Of a DNA stretch of 5,328 nucleotides, positions 1 through 5,328 are shown piece by piece. Made by a program: the position numbers and the translations under genes. Source of the stretch: Nostoc sp. CHAB 5834. Lineage in GTDB: Bacteria; Cyanobacteriota; Cyanobacteriia; Cyanobacteriales; Nostocaceae. Each line of letters opens with the position of its first letter. Position 1 is the stretch's first letter. The notes under the pieces were generated by a model. That model was not told where the DNA came from. It saw only the letters and a program-made list of their open reading frames with translations, and searched no databases. The stretch spans positions 1 through 5,328 of the forward strand of contig JAIVFU010000286.1 of assembly GCA_020829485.1 (NCBI GenBank), written 5' to 3'.

Positions 1-57
1 TGCAGTATTTCTTCTCCCGATTTTTTCCTCGAATCTAGCTTTTGCGTCATGTATCAT
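1..57 (-). CDS. N-terminal start of an unrecognised protein, cut by the left window edge
   Basis: Reading on the minus strand from the ATG at 57, the frame stays open to the window edge and gives MIHDAKARFEEKIGRRNTA, a hydrophilic, charged, probably helical start. It begins 6 bases after the stop codon of the membrane-protein frame upstream, so the two would form a tight operon. No clear Shine-Dalgarno sequence sits at the usual distance; GAGGGA lies about 19 bases upstream, inside the preceding frame. A second ATG at 50, in another frame, gives MTQKLDSRKKSGEEIL, also open to the edge. I prefer 57 because the residue composition looks more protein-like and the junction is tighter, but this is a weak choice. 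I do not recognise the family; only 19 residues are visible. Confidence 0.35.
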   Translation of the reverse strand, partial: MIHDAKARFEEKIGRRNTA

Positions 58-63
58 ATTTTA

Positions 64-429
64 TTATATTGCTTGTCCCTCGCTGACTTTATTTTTTCTC
101 CTCCCCCTACTTATTGAGCCGATACATGCAAAAGCTATATCTATGCTTAAGAAAAATATAAAACTACATAATAAAATAACTGGATTTTCTTGCATAGCAT
201 ACATTAAAGAACTAGGTTTACTAATATTCCTTGCAAATTCTAACCTTTTTGTCCAAGGTGTAATTGCGGTTTGTAGATACAATAAAAACAGTGGAAGTAT
301 CAAAAAGAAAAACATAAATATTGCTGAGCGAATATTAGTTTCTTGGCAACTCAGGCTAGGCGTACTTTGCAGCATACTAGCAACAAAAATCGATAAAATG
401 ACAGACCCAATGGCTAACATAATAAACAT
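64..429 (-). CDS. Possible small three-helix membrane protein, unrecognised
   Basis: This minus-strand frame of 121 residues has three strongly hydrophobic stretches, at about residues 4-20, 35-57 (very rich in Phe, Leu and Ile) and 83-105. A basic tail (RGRRKNK, 109-115) follows. This is the pattern of a small integral inner-membrane protein. There is no lipobox or obvious cleavage site. The start at 429 is the first ATG and has only a weak AAGAA-like sequence before it. A perfect inverted repeat (447-470) lies 17 bases upstream of the start, where an operator would be expected, and another reading frame follows directly downstream on the same strand. Those two points favour a real gene. Against it, the region is AT-rich, which inflates Phe/Ile/Leu codons, a 108-codon frame lies on the opposite strand (143-469), and I recognise no family. 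Function unknown. Confidence 0.4.
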   Translation of the reverse strand: MFIMLAIGSVILSIFVASMLQSTPSLSCQETNIRSAIFMFFFLILPLFLLYLQTAITPWTKRLEFARNISKPSSLMYAMQENPVILLCSFIFFLSIDIAFACIGSISRGRRKNKVSEGQAI

Positions 430-441
430 GACTATAATTCT

Positions 442-494
442 TAAACTTTATAGTTTATCTAAACTATAAACCTAACTTTGATTAAACTAAGTTT
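442..494. promoter_or_regulatory. Cluster of TAAACT/AGTTTA words with an 11-bp inverted repeat; possible operator
   Basis: TTTATAGTTTA (447-457) and TAAACTATAAA (460-470) are exact reverse complements separated by TC. The core word TAAACT also occurs at 442-447 and 483-488, and AGTTT at 490-494. The cluster lies just upstream of the minus-strand membrane-protein frame starting at 429. A dimeric repressor binding here could control that gene. There is no T-run in the right place for a standard intrinsic terminator, and the stem is nearly all A-T. The operator role is inferred from position and symmetry only. Confidence 0.35.
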
Positions 495-506
495 GTACAG
501 TATAAA
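478..506 (+). promoter_or_regulatory. Promoter-like sequence TTGATT-17-TATAAA
   Basis: TTGATT (478-483) and TATAAA (501-506) are separated by 17 bases, close to the sigma-70-type consensus. The -10 hexamer is embedded in the inverted repeat ACAGTA-TAAA-TACTGT (497-512). Downstream on this strand there is no intact gene, only the transposase relic and a 15-codon frame (546-593) without a ribosome binding site. It may have driven the lost transposase, may make a small RNA, or may be a chance match in AT-rich DNA. Confidence 0.25.
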
Positions 507-549
507 TACTGTTCTTTTAGCTCTTATTCATCAATAAGCTTATTAATGA

Positions 550-690
550 GCAAGCCCCGGCATAAATTACGTAAACAATTACAAACTGCTTAATTGGCAA
601 AGCTTAGGGCTGTTTGGGGAAATTCAACGGCGTGGTTACTCTGGTAGCTATGCTACTGTAGCCCACTATACCTGTCGGTTGCGGTCTTCA
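550..690 (+). pseudogene. Relic of an ISL3-type transposase (internal fragment)
   Basis: In the frame of position 550 the translation runs NWQSLGLFGEIQRRG and on through YSGSYATVAHYTCRLR (592-684). In ISL3-family transposases the part after the N-terminal DNA-binding region has the pattern W(Q)xG, then LFxEIxxxGYxGSYxxV, then LR. The match is clear from LFGEI to LR (610-684) and weaker before it (YVNNYKLLNWQSL, 568-606). There is a stop just upstream (547-549) and another at 718-720, and the DDE catalytic domain is absent, so this is a dead remnant. It lies between the AT-rich left part and the 3' end of ilvD, in convergent orientation to ilvD. The family call comes from motif memory, not a search; another HTH-type transposase with the same motif is possible. 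Confidence 0.5.
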
Positions 691-746
691 CAGTTATTAT
701 TTCATCTTTTGTTTTTGTGATCGCCTAAACTAATATCCCCACCCTA

Positions 747-771
747 GATCACCAAAAGTGGACAAGACCCC
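747..771. repeat. Possible terminal inverted repeat of the decayed ISL3-type element
   Basis: Read on the minus strand from about 770, the sequence starts GGGTCTTGTCCACTTTTGG. ISL3-family terminal repeats typically begin GGnTCTT, and this lies where the 3' end of the plus-strand transposase relic should be. No matching left end is visible near 470-560, and the segment between the relic and this site (691-746) shows nothing recognisable, consistent with internal deletion. The site is about 24 bases beyond the ilvD stop codon. Confidence 0.3.
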
Positions 772-789
772 TTAAATGGCTATTGGCTT

Positions 790-803
790 AATAACTAGTT
801 ATT
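790..803. repeat. 14-bp perfect palindrome across the ilvD stop codon
   Basis: AATAACTAGTTATT is its own reverse complement and contains the ilvD stop codon (TAG on the minus strand, 795-797). It is A-T rich and has no T-run after it, so it is a poor intrinsic terminator. I see no better terminator between ilvD and the relic. It may be incidental. Confidence 0.3.
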
Positions 804-2486
804 GAACAAATCCAAATCTGTCACAGCCCCAAGACTACTAGAAGATACCAAAAAGGCGTATTTCGCCAACACGCCTTTAGTGTAACATGGTGCAGGAGGC
901 TGCCAATTAGCACGACGACGAGCTAATTCTTCTTCAGATATGTTCAACTGCAAGAGGCGTGCAGGTGCATCAATCGTAATACTATCGCCTTCTTCTACAA
1001 GAGCGATCGCACCACCAACTGCTGCTTCTGGGGCCACATGACCAACCACCATGCCGTAAGTACCACCAGAAAAGCGCCCATCGGTAATTAATCCCACCGC
1101 ATCACCCAAACCAGCACCAATAATTGCTGAGGTGGGAGCCAACATTTCTCGCATTCCAGGGCCACCCTTGGGCCCTTCGTAGCGGATAACCAAAATATCA
1201 CCAGCTTGAATTTTACCCGCCAAAATTGCATCTAAAGAGGCTTCTTCCGATTCAAATACCCTTGCAGGCCCGGTAATTACTGGTTTTTTCACCCCAGTAA
1301 TTTTAGCGACAGCCCCTTCCGTTGCCAAATTACCTCTGAGGATGGCTAAGTGTCCTTGAGCATACATCGGGTTATTCCAAGTCCGAATCACATCTTGGTT
1401 GGCGGATGGTTCTTCTGGGATGTCTGCTAATATCTCTGCAATGGTTTGACCGCTAATGGTGAGACTATCACCGTGTAATAAGTCATGCACAAGTAACATC
1501 TTCATTACTTGCGGAATGCCACCAGCTTTGTGTAAATCTGTAGCTACATATTTACCACTTGGTTTTAAATCGCACAAAACGGGAACACGGGCGCGGATTG
1601 TTTCAAAATCGTCCAGGGTTAAGTCTACATTAGCAGCGCGAGCGATCGCTAAAAAATGTAATACTGCATTGGTCGAACCACCCACCGCCATAATCACAGA
1701 GATAGCATTCTCTATAGATTTGCGGGTGATAATTTGCCGGGGTAAGATTTGTTGACGAATGGCTTCGACTAAGGCATAAGCCGATTTTTCCGTGCTGTCG
1801 GCTTTTTCAGCATCTTCTGCTGCCATTGTCGAAGAATAGGGCAAACTCATTCCCAGGGCTTCAAATGCTGAAGACATGGTGTTAGCCGTGAACATTCCCC
1901 CACAGGAACCAGCGCCAGGACAAGCGCGACTTTCGACTTCTAATAATTCCTTGTCGTCAATTTTTCCAGCACTGTATTGACCAACGGCTTCAAAAGAACT
2001 GACAACAGTTAAATCACGTCCGTTGTAATGACCGGGTTTAATTGTGCCACCATAGACAAAGATAGCAGGGATATTCATCCGCGCGATCGCCAGCATTGCC
2101 CCTGGCATATTTTTATCACAACCACCAACGGCCAGCACACCATCCATACTTTGTCCGGTACAGGCGGTTTCAATGGAATCGGCTATAACTTCGCGCGATA
2201 CTAGGGAATATTTCATCCCTTCAGTTCCCATTGAAATCCCATCGCTAATGGTAATCGTGCCGAATATTTGCGGCATCGCCCCAGCAGATTTAATCCCAGC
2301 TTCTGCTATGAGCGCCAGTTTATTTATTCCCATATTACAGGGAGTGATGGTGCTGTAACCGTTGGCAATACCGATAATGGCTTTATTAAAATCTTCATCT
2401 TTAAAACCAACTGCACGCAGCATAGCTCGATTAGGCGATCGCTGCACCCCTTGCGTTACAATTTGGCTTCTTAAATTCTCTGACAT
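795..2486 (-). CDS. ilvD: Dihydroxy-acid dehydratase (IlvD)
   Basis: IlvD (EC 4.2.1.9) dehydrates 2,3-dihydroxy-isovalerate and 2,3-dihydroxy-3-methylvalerate to the 2-keto acids that become valine (and leucine) and isoleucine; it is cytosolic. The 563-residue protein has the family's usual length. Visible motifs are TPCNMG (Cys50), GGCDKNMPG (Cys123, with Asp124 and Lys125 of the metal site), [12 protein letters not shown] (Cys195) and the C-terminal [10 protein letters not shown] signature (Ser473). Cys50, Cys123 and Cys195 are the Fe-S cluster ligand positions, so it looks active. I start it at the ATG at 2486 because AGAGGA (2497-2502) sits 10 bases upstream and the protein then begins [20 protein letters not shown], as in cyanobacterial homologues. 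An ATG at 2549 would add 21 His/Thr-rich residues and would lie upstream of the likely transcription start. Four HIP1 sites lie inside. The gene is divergent from a LysR regulator that may control it. Confidence 0.97.
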   Translation of the reverse strand: MSENLRSQIVTQGVQRSPNRAMLRAVGFKDEDFNKAIIGIANGYSTITPCNMGINKLALIAEAGIKSAGAMPQIFGTITISDGISMGTEGMKYSLVSREVIADSIETACTGQSMDGVLAVGGCDKNMPGAMLAIARMNIPAIFVYGGTIKPGHYNGRDLTVVSSFEAVGQYSAGKIDDKELLEVESRACPGAGSCGGMFTANTMSSAFEALGMSLPYSSTMAAEDAEKADSTEKSAYALVEAIRQQILPRQIITRKSIENAISVIMAVGGSTNAVLHFLAIARAANVDLTLDDFETIRARVPVLCDLKPSGKYVATDLHKAGGIPQVMKMLLVHDLLHGDSLTISGQTIAEILADIPEEPSANQDVIRTWNNPMYAQGHLAILRGNLATEGAVAKITGVKKPVITGPARVFESEEASLDAILAGKIQAGDILVIRYEGPKGGPGMREMLAPTSAIIGAGLGDAVGLITDGRFSGGTYGMVVGHVAPEAAVGGAIALVEEGDSITIDAPARLLQLNISEEELARRRANWQPPAPCYTKGVLAKYAFLVSSSSLGAVTDLDLFNN

Positions 2487-2496
2487 AGTTACATCA

Positions 2497-2502
2497 TCCT
2501 CT
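2497..2502 (-). promoter_or_regulatory. ilvD ribosome binding site
   Basis: On the minus strand AGAGGA lies 10 bases before the ATG at 2486. It decides the start codon against the in-frame upstream ATGs at 2549 and 2543, which have no such sequence at a useful distance. Confidence 0.6.
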
Positions 2503-2519
2503 GACTTGCATGTATGAGT

Positions 2520-2549
2520 ATGATAGGTAGCAATTTTTGACATGTCCAA
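2520..2549 (-). promoter_or_regulatory. Candidate ilvD promoter
   Basis: On the minus strand TTGGAC (2549-2544) and TATCAT (2525-2520) are 18 bases apart, a fair sigma-70-type match. Transcription would start near 2513 and give a leader of about 27 bases before the ATG at 2486. This would place the alternative ATG at 2549 outside the transcript. Assigned by eye from consensus; no expression evidence. Confidence 0.4.
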
Positions 2550-2565
2550 TATATATTTATGAATA
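2537..2565 (+). promoter_or_regulatory. Candidate lysR promoter, strong -35 and weak -10
   Basis: TTGACA (2537-2542) is a perfect -35 hexamer. At 17 bases the -10 would be TGAATA (2560-2565), and at 15 bases TATGAA, both poor. A weak -10 with a good -35 suits an activator- or autoregulated promoter, which is common for LysR genes. The hexamer abuts the ilvD -35 on the other strand, with one base between. Confidence 0.3.
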
Positions 2566-2591
2566 TTTGAGACTTATAAAATATCAAAACT

Positions 2592-3476
2592 ATGGAACTG
2601 CGACACCTGCGCTACTTCATTGCTGTAGCTGAGGAACTGCACTTTAGTAAAGCCGCAGAGCGACTTCACATCGCTCAACCGCCCTTAAGCCAGCAAATTC
2701 AGCAGCTAGAAGCAGAACTAGGAGTAGAACTTTTTCAACGCAAAACCAAACGACAGGTGCAGCTAACGGAAGCCGGACAAGTATTTTTGCAAGAAGCTTA
2801 TCAATTGTTCGCTCAACTGTCCAAGGCAATTGATCTGACTCAACGGACAAGTAGGGGCGAGAAAGGAAAACTACGAGTAGGTTTCACCAGCTTGGTAACT
2901 TACGATTTGCTGCCTGTGATTTTGCGGCGGTTTCGAGAACAGTTTCCAGAGGTGGAGTTAGTGTTGCAGGAATTAACGACAACTCAGCAAGAAGAAGCGC
3001 TATTCAATCACCGCATCCATGTAGGTTTTGCCCATCCACCTTTAGAAGACAATACTCTCAATCAAGAATGCATTCAACAAGAAGGACTAATTGTAGCTTT
3101 GCTAGAAACTCATTTATTAGCTAGACAAAAAAATATTTCAGTGCGATCGCTAAAAGACGAAAATTTTATTATGTTCCCCCGCCATTTGGGCCCCGGACTT
3201 TACGATCAAATCCTGAGTCTTTGCCAGCAAGGAAATTTCAGCCCAAAAGTGACTCAAGAAGCAATCCAAATGCAGACAATTATCGGGCTAGTGTCAGCAG
3301 GAATGGGCATTGCGATCGTACCGTCTTCTTTGCAAAATCTTCAAAGGGCTGGTGTAGTTTATCGTACTTTAGAAGAAAAAACACCATTAGTAGAAACGGC
3401 TGTAGTGTGGCGACAAGAGGATATGACACCTGTTTTACGGGAGTTTCTACAAATTGTCAGAAGTATCTGTGGTTAA
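2592..3476 (+). CDS. LysR-family transcriptional regulator
   Basis: The 294-residue protein is full length for a LysR-type regulator, a DNA-binding dimer or tetramer that responds to a small-molecule co-inducer. It starts MELRHLRYFIAVAEELHFSK, and the winged helix-turn-helix spans about residues 1-60, with AAERLHIAQPPLSQQIQQLE as its core. A linker helix (60-88) leads to the LysR substrate-binding domain from about residue 92 (GKLRVGFTSLVTYDLLPVI). This beginning and the ELTTTQQEEAL segment resemble the CatM/BenM/CbnR/AlsR branch, but the effector cannot be read from the sequence. The start is fixed by the canonical N-terminus; no Shine-Dalgarno sequence is evident before it. One HIP1 site (3143-3150) lies inside. 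It is divergent from ilvD and shares the intergenic region, so ilvD is the natural candidate target, an inference from gene order. A terminator follows. Confidence 0.93.
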   Translation: MELRHLRYFIAVAEELHFSKAAERLHIAQPPLSQQIQQLEAELGVELFQRKTKRQVQLTEAGQVFLQEAYQLFAQLSKAIDLTQRTSRGEKGKLRVGFTSLVTYDLLPVILRRFREQFPEVELVLQELTTTQQEEALFNHRIHVGFAHPPLEDNTLNQECIQQEGLIVALLETHLLARQKNISVRSLKDENFIMFPRHLGPGLYDQILSLCQQGNFSPKVTQEAIQMQTIIGLVSAGMGIAIVPSSLQNLQRAGVVYRTLEEKTPLVETAVVWRQEDMTPVLREFLQIVRSICG

Positions 3477-3521
3477 TTAGTCAGTTATGGCAATAACAAA
3501 AACCACTACTTTTGACTAACG

Positions 3522-3555
3522 CCTACCTGCTAAAACAGCAAGTAGGTAACTTTTT
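3522..3555 (+). terminator. Intrinsic terminator after lysR
   Basis: CCTACCTGCT (3522-3531) and AGCAAGTAGG (3537-3546) form a 10-pair stem with a single C-A mismatch and an AAAAC loop. TAAC and TTTTT (3551-3555) follow. It sits 45 bases after the lysR stop. The T-run touches the ATG of the helicase frame (3556), and the 3' arm ends in AGTAGG (3541-3546), nine bases before that ATG, so the hairpin could also hide the helicase ribosome binding site. Confidence 0.65.
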
Positions 3556-4550
3556 ATGACCCAGCTTGAATGGTTACAAGCAAATAAACAGGTTTATTCT
3601 AAAGAACATGGTGTTATCCATATCGCTGCTATCATCGAGAAAAATCTTTACTTCAAAAAGGGAAGTGTAAATCAAATTATTTTTGACTGGGAGCAGGAGG
3701 TAAATAGCGGTAATTTATTACCTCTTAACCAAGCACCAACAGGTAAAAGTATTCTCTACCAAGAAATAGCAGCTATTCTTGATGGCTCAGGAAAACTACA
3801 AAGTTGTGATGTAATTCCGGCTCAAGAAGCTAAACTTTCTCCCATACCAGATGATATTCACCCTCTAGTTAAACTTGCCTTAAATAAGTCAGGAATTACA
3901 CAACTATATTCTCATTAAGTCGAAGCATGGGAGGCTTACAAAAAAGGGGAAGATATCATTCTCCAAACTCCTACCAGTAGTGGTAAAAGTATCTCCTTTT
4001 TAATTCCAATCGTTCACGAGTGCCTAAAAGGTAAATCAGCTTTAGTATTCTTTAACTTGAAAGCACTTGCATTTGATCAGGTAGAGAAAATTCGCTCGTT
4101 TGTTAGCCATTTAGATGAAGAAATTCGCCCCCAAGTTCTCAATATTAATGGTGATATTCCTCCCCATGAGCGTAAACAACTTTACAGCCATCAACCCTCG
4201 ATTTTATGCGTGACACCCGATGTATGGAACCACGAACTGAACAACTATCAGTTTGACTCAAACTGGGGATTTAGAGAAACAATTAGAAAAATCTCAATCC
4301 TCGTCTGTGATGAAGCGCATTTCTATCAAGGCATATTCGGTTCGCACTTTGCCCTACTTAATCGGCGAACTCAATTCATGATAGAATCTGCTGGTAACAA
4401 TATTTCTAAATTGCAGTACATATTCGCTTCTGCAACAATTAGTAACAGCAGCGAAATTGCCCAGAAGATATCCAATCGAGTAGAACAAAGCAACCTTGCT
4501 ATTATCGACCAAAGTGGGGCAAAACGCTCGGAGATTACTTTCCTTAGCCT
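3556..4550 (+). pseudogene. YprA/Hrq1-like DEAH-box helicase, N-terminal half, with internal stop and lost C-terminus
   Basis: One frame from the ATG at 3556 to 4581 encodes the N-terminal region and first RecA domain of a superfamily 2 helicase, with a single in-frame TAA (3916-3918). Reading through it gives LYSH-stop-VEAWEAYKKGEDIILQ, where homologues have LYSHQ..A; CAA to TAA is one transition. Then come Walker A TPTSSGKS (3967-3990), the motif Ia region FFNLKALAFDQ, motif Ib VTPDVW, DEAH with HFYQGIFGSHFALLNRRT after it (DEAH at 4309-4320), and motif III SAT (4429-4437). The DEAH context and the IIDQSGAKRSE segment after motif III fit the YprA/Hrq1 type. The second RecA domain and C-terminus are missing: from about 4540-4555 the sequence continues as ThiF in another frame, and this frame ends in unrelated SHRWRYCRT. 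The first 100 residues are of unknown role. No ATG restores the part after the TAA with Walker A, so it is presumably inactive. Confidence 0.8.
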
Positions 4551-4905
4551 CAGTCATCGATGGCGATACTGTCGAACTTAAGAATATCACCCGCCAAAAT
4601 TATCAACAAGCTGAAATTGGACTACCAAAGGTAGAAACACTGGTTGCAAGATGCAGCGCCAAGTATGGAATTGAGATTACAGCCATTTGCGACTGGTTTG
4701 AAGAAGACATGATTCGCACCACCAATTCATGGAACACCCTAACAGTAATTATTGGTTGTGTGGATAACAGCGCCGCCAGGAGCAAAATTCACTCTGTTCT
4801 TAAGATAAACAGTGCAAATGAGCCAGCATCACTATTTTGGCTGGATTGTGGAAACAGCAACCACTCCGGCCAAGTAGTAGTTGGAACGCACTCTAATTTT
4901 GATAT
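4541..4905 (+). pseudogene. ThiF/E1-like adenylyltransferase fragment, PRTRC-system type
   Basis: From about 4553 the frame reads VIDGDTVELKNITRQNY, then GLPKVETLVARCSAKYG, TVIIGCVDN (about 4742-4768) and LFWLDCGNSNHSGQVVVG. This order is that of a ThiF/E1-superfamily adenylyltransferase: the Asp after the second strand, the N..RQ nucleotide-contact motif, the Lys of GxxKV and the VDN motif. The WLDCGN..SGQVVVG ending is like the ThiF protein of PRTRC plasmid-type systems. The N-terminal glycine-rich ATP loop (GxGGxGS) is absent; upstream sequence belongs to the helicase in another frame. The frame's formal start at 4496 is a TTG inside helicase sequence and is not a real start. It remains open to a stop at 4916-4918, but the last residues probably come from the IS630 end. 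Both ends are therefore missing and it cannot be a working enzyme. Boundaries are approximate. Confidence 0.7.
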
Positions 4906-5328
4906 AAACCTCGTCTAAGTTGAAAGCCGTAGTTTTTCCTCATCAGGTTTAAGATGAGTTGTCACCCACAAACGATCCGCCACTGTATTGGGAGAGACGT
5001 TAATTCGTTGTTGAAATGCCGAGACCTGTTCAATTAGATCAGACTGATGCTCATAGCAAGTATGATAGGTAACATCTGAGCGTAACCAATGCCAAAGATG
5101 TTCTACAGGCATAAAATCGGGACTGTACCCTGGTAATGGTTCTATTTTTAAATCCAGTGTTGCGGCCGTATCTTTAACAATCTGTGAGCGGTGATAAGGA
5201 ACACCATCCCAAATTAATGTCATTGGGTGATTTGGAAATTCAGTTTTGAGGGTATTGAGAACATCAATAGTGTTGAGACCGTTGGCACTGTCATAGGGAA
5301 AAATTCTCACCTCACCCAGATTATAGAT
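4905..5328. mobile_element. IS630-family insertion sequence, one end, running off the right edge
   Basis: The element is recognised from its transposase. Its end must lie between the last recognisable ThiF sequence (about 4885) and the transposase stop (4915-4917). IS630 elements insert at TA, and TA occurs at 4894, 4903, 4905 and 4916, so the exact base cannot be fixed without the other end. The start given here is a guess within that range. Confidence 0.6.
4915..5328 (-). CDS. IS630-family DDE transposase, C-terminal part (5' end outside window)
   Basis: The minus-strand frame is open from the right edge, IYNLGEVRIFPYDSANG, to a TAG at 4915-4917, giving 137 visible residues. LIWDGVPYHRS carries the second catalytic Asp (5206-5208), and LPGYSPDFMPVEHLWHWLR carries the catalytic Glu (5101-5103). 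Exactly 34 residues lie between them, the DD34E spacing of IS630/Tc1 enzymes. The first Asp and the N-terminal DNA-binding domain lie beyond the window. The GTG at 5310 is internal, not the true start, because the frame continues upstream with family-like sequence. The transposase cuts and pastes its own IS at TA sites. The visible catalytic part looks intact. Many IS630 elements split the gene with a frameshift, which cannot be judged here. Confidence 0.88.
   Translation of the reverse strand: MYNLGEVRIFPYDSANGLNTIDVLNTLKTEFPNHPMTLIWDGVPYHRSQIVKDTAATLDLKIEPLPGYSPDFMPVEHLWHWLRSDVTYHTCYEHQSDLIEQVSAFQQRINVSPNTVADRLWVTTHLKPDEEKLRLST

Noticed and set aside
143..469. 108-codon plus-strand frame opposite the membrane-protein frame
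   Set aside because: It has no recognisable domain or ribosome binding site, ends inside the inverted-repeat region, and looks like the complement of the hydrophobic frame. If the minus-strand gene is not real, this one is not better supported.
495..509. NtcA-like site (GTA...TAC) near the inverted repeat
   Set aside because: The gap between GTA and TAC is 9 bases rather than the required 8.
546..593. 15-codon frame MSKPRHKLRKQLQTA after a promoter-like sequence
   Set aside because: No ribosome binding site, very short, and overlaps the transposase relic in another frame.
641..657. Small hairpin GTAGC-TAT-GCTAC as a terminator or RNA element
   Set aside because: It has no T-run and lies inside the conserved transposase motif, so coding constraint explains it.
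1456..1755. Plus-strand frame within ilvD
   Set aside because: Antisense shadow of a strongly conserved coding region.
2173..2474. Two plus-strand frames within the 5' part of ilvD
   Set aside because: Antisense shadows with no family features.
2487..2549. N-terminal extension of IlvD from the ATG at 2549 (21 extra residues)
   Set aside because: The extension is not like the family, overlaps the likely promoter elements, and the ATG at 2486 has a good ribosome binding site.
2644..2850. Minus-strand frame within lysR
   Set aside because: Shadow of the LysR DNA-binding domain coding sequence.
3221..3496. Overlapping plus-strand frame at the 3' end of lysR
   Set aside because: Out-of-frame shadow with low-complexity, Ser/Arg-rich composition.
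4354..4785. Minus-strand frames opposite the helicase and ThiF fragments
   Set aside because: The sense strand has clear helicase and ThiF motifs; these are shadows.
3556..4918. An intact DISARM- or Dpd-type defence system
   Set aside because: Only part of one helicase and part of one ThiF-like protein are present, both broken, with no other signature gene in the window; the helicase subfamily cannot be assigned by eye.

Overview
The window looks like a piece of a filamentous cyanobacterial chromosome (Nostoc/Anabaena type). Five perfect copies of the cyanobacterial HIP1 octamer GCGATCGC occur, all inside ilvD and the adjacent LysR gene, and both proteins read like cyanobacterial homologues. 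The flanks are AT-richer, contain no perfect HIP1 site, and carry broken or mobile genes. The picture is a core-metabolism locus flanked by accessory or decayed DNA.

Left part (1-794). On the minus strand there is the start of an unrecognised gene running off the left edge (57 to 1), preceded by a possible small three-helix membrane protein gene (429 to 64). Upstream of the latter lies a cluster of TAAACT/AGTTTA words with a perfect 11-bp inverted repeat (447-470) and a second inverted repeat (497-512). The rest, up to ilvD, holds what appears to be a plus-strand relic of an ISL3-type transposase (about 550-690), with a possible element end near 747-771.

Centre (795-3476). ilvD (dihydroxy-acid dehydratase, minus strand) and a LysR-family regulator (plus strand) are divergently transcribed. 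Their shared 105-bp intergenic region holds two candidate -35 hexamers arranged back to back in a near-palindrome (2537-2549). The regulator may act on ilvD, but this is inferred from arrangement only. A good intrinsic terminator follows lysR.

Right part (3556-5328). A superfamily 2 DEAH-box helicase of the YprA/Hrq1-like type begins here but is broken. One in-frame TAA replaces what looks like the Gln of its LYSHQ motif. After helicase motif III the reading passes abruptly, in another frame, into the C-terminal part of a ThiF/E1-like adenylyltransferase resembling the PRTRC-system ThiF protein. That fragment ends where an IS630-family element (minus-strand DD34E transposase, running off the right edge) begins. 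The simplest history is a deletion fusing two accessory genes, a nonsense mutation, and an IS630 insertion.

I see no intact new system here. The most unusual part is the scar of an accessory locus, possibly defence- or plasmid-related, that once had a YprA-like helicase and a PRTRC-like ThiF protein.
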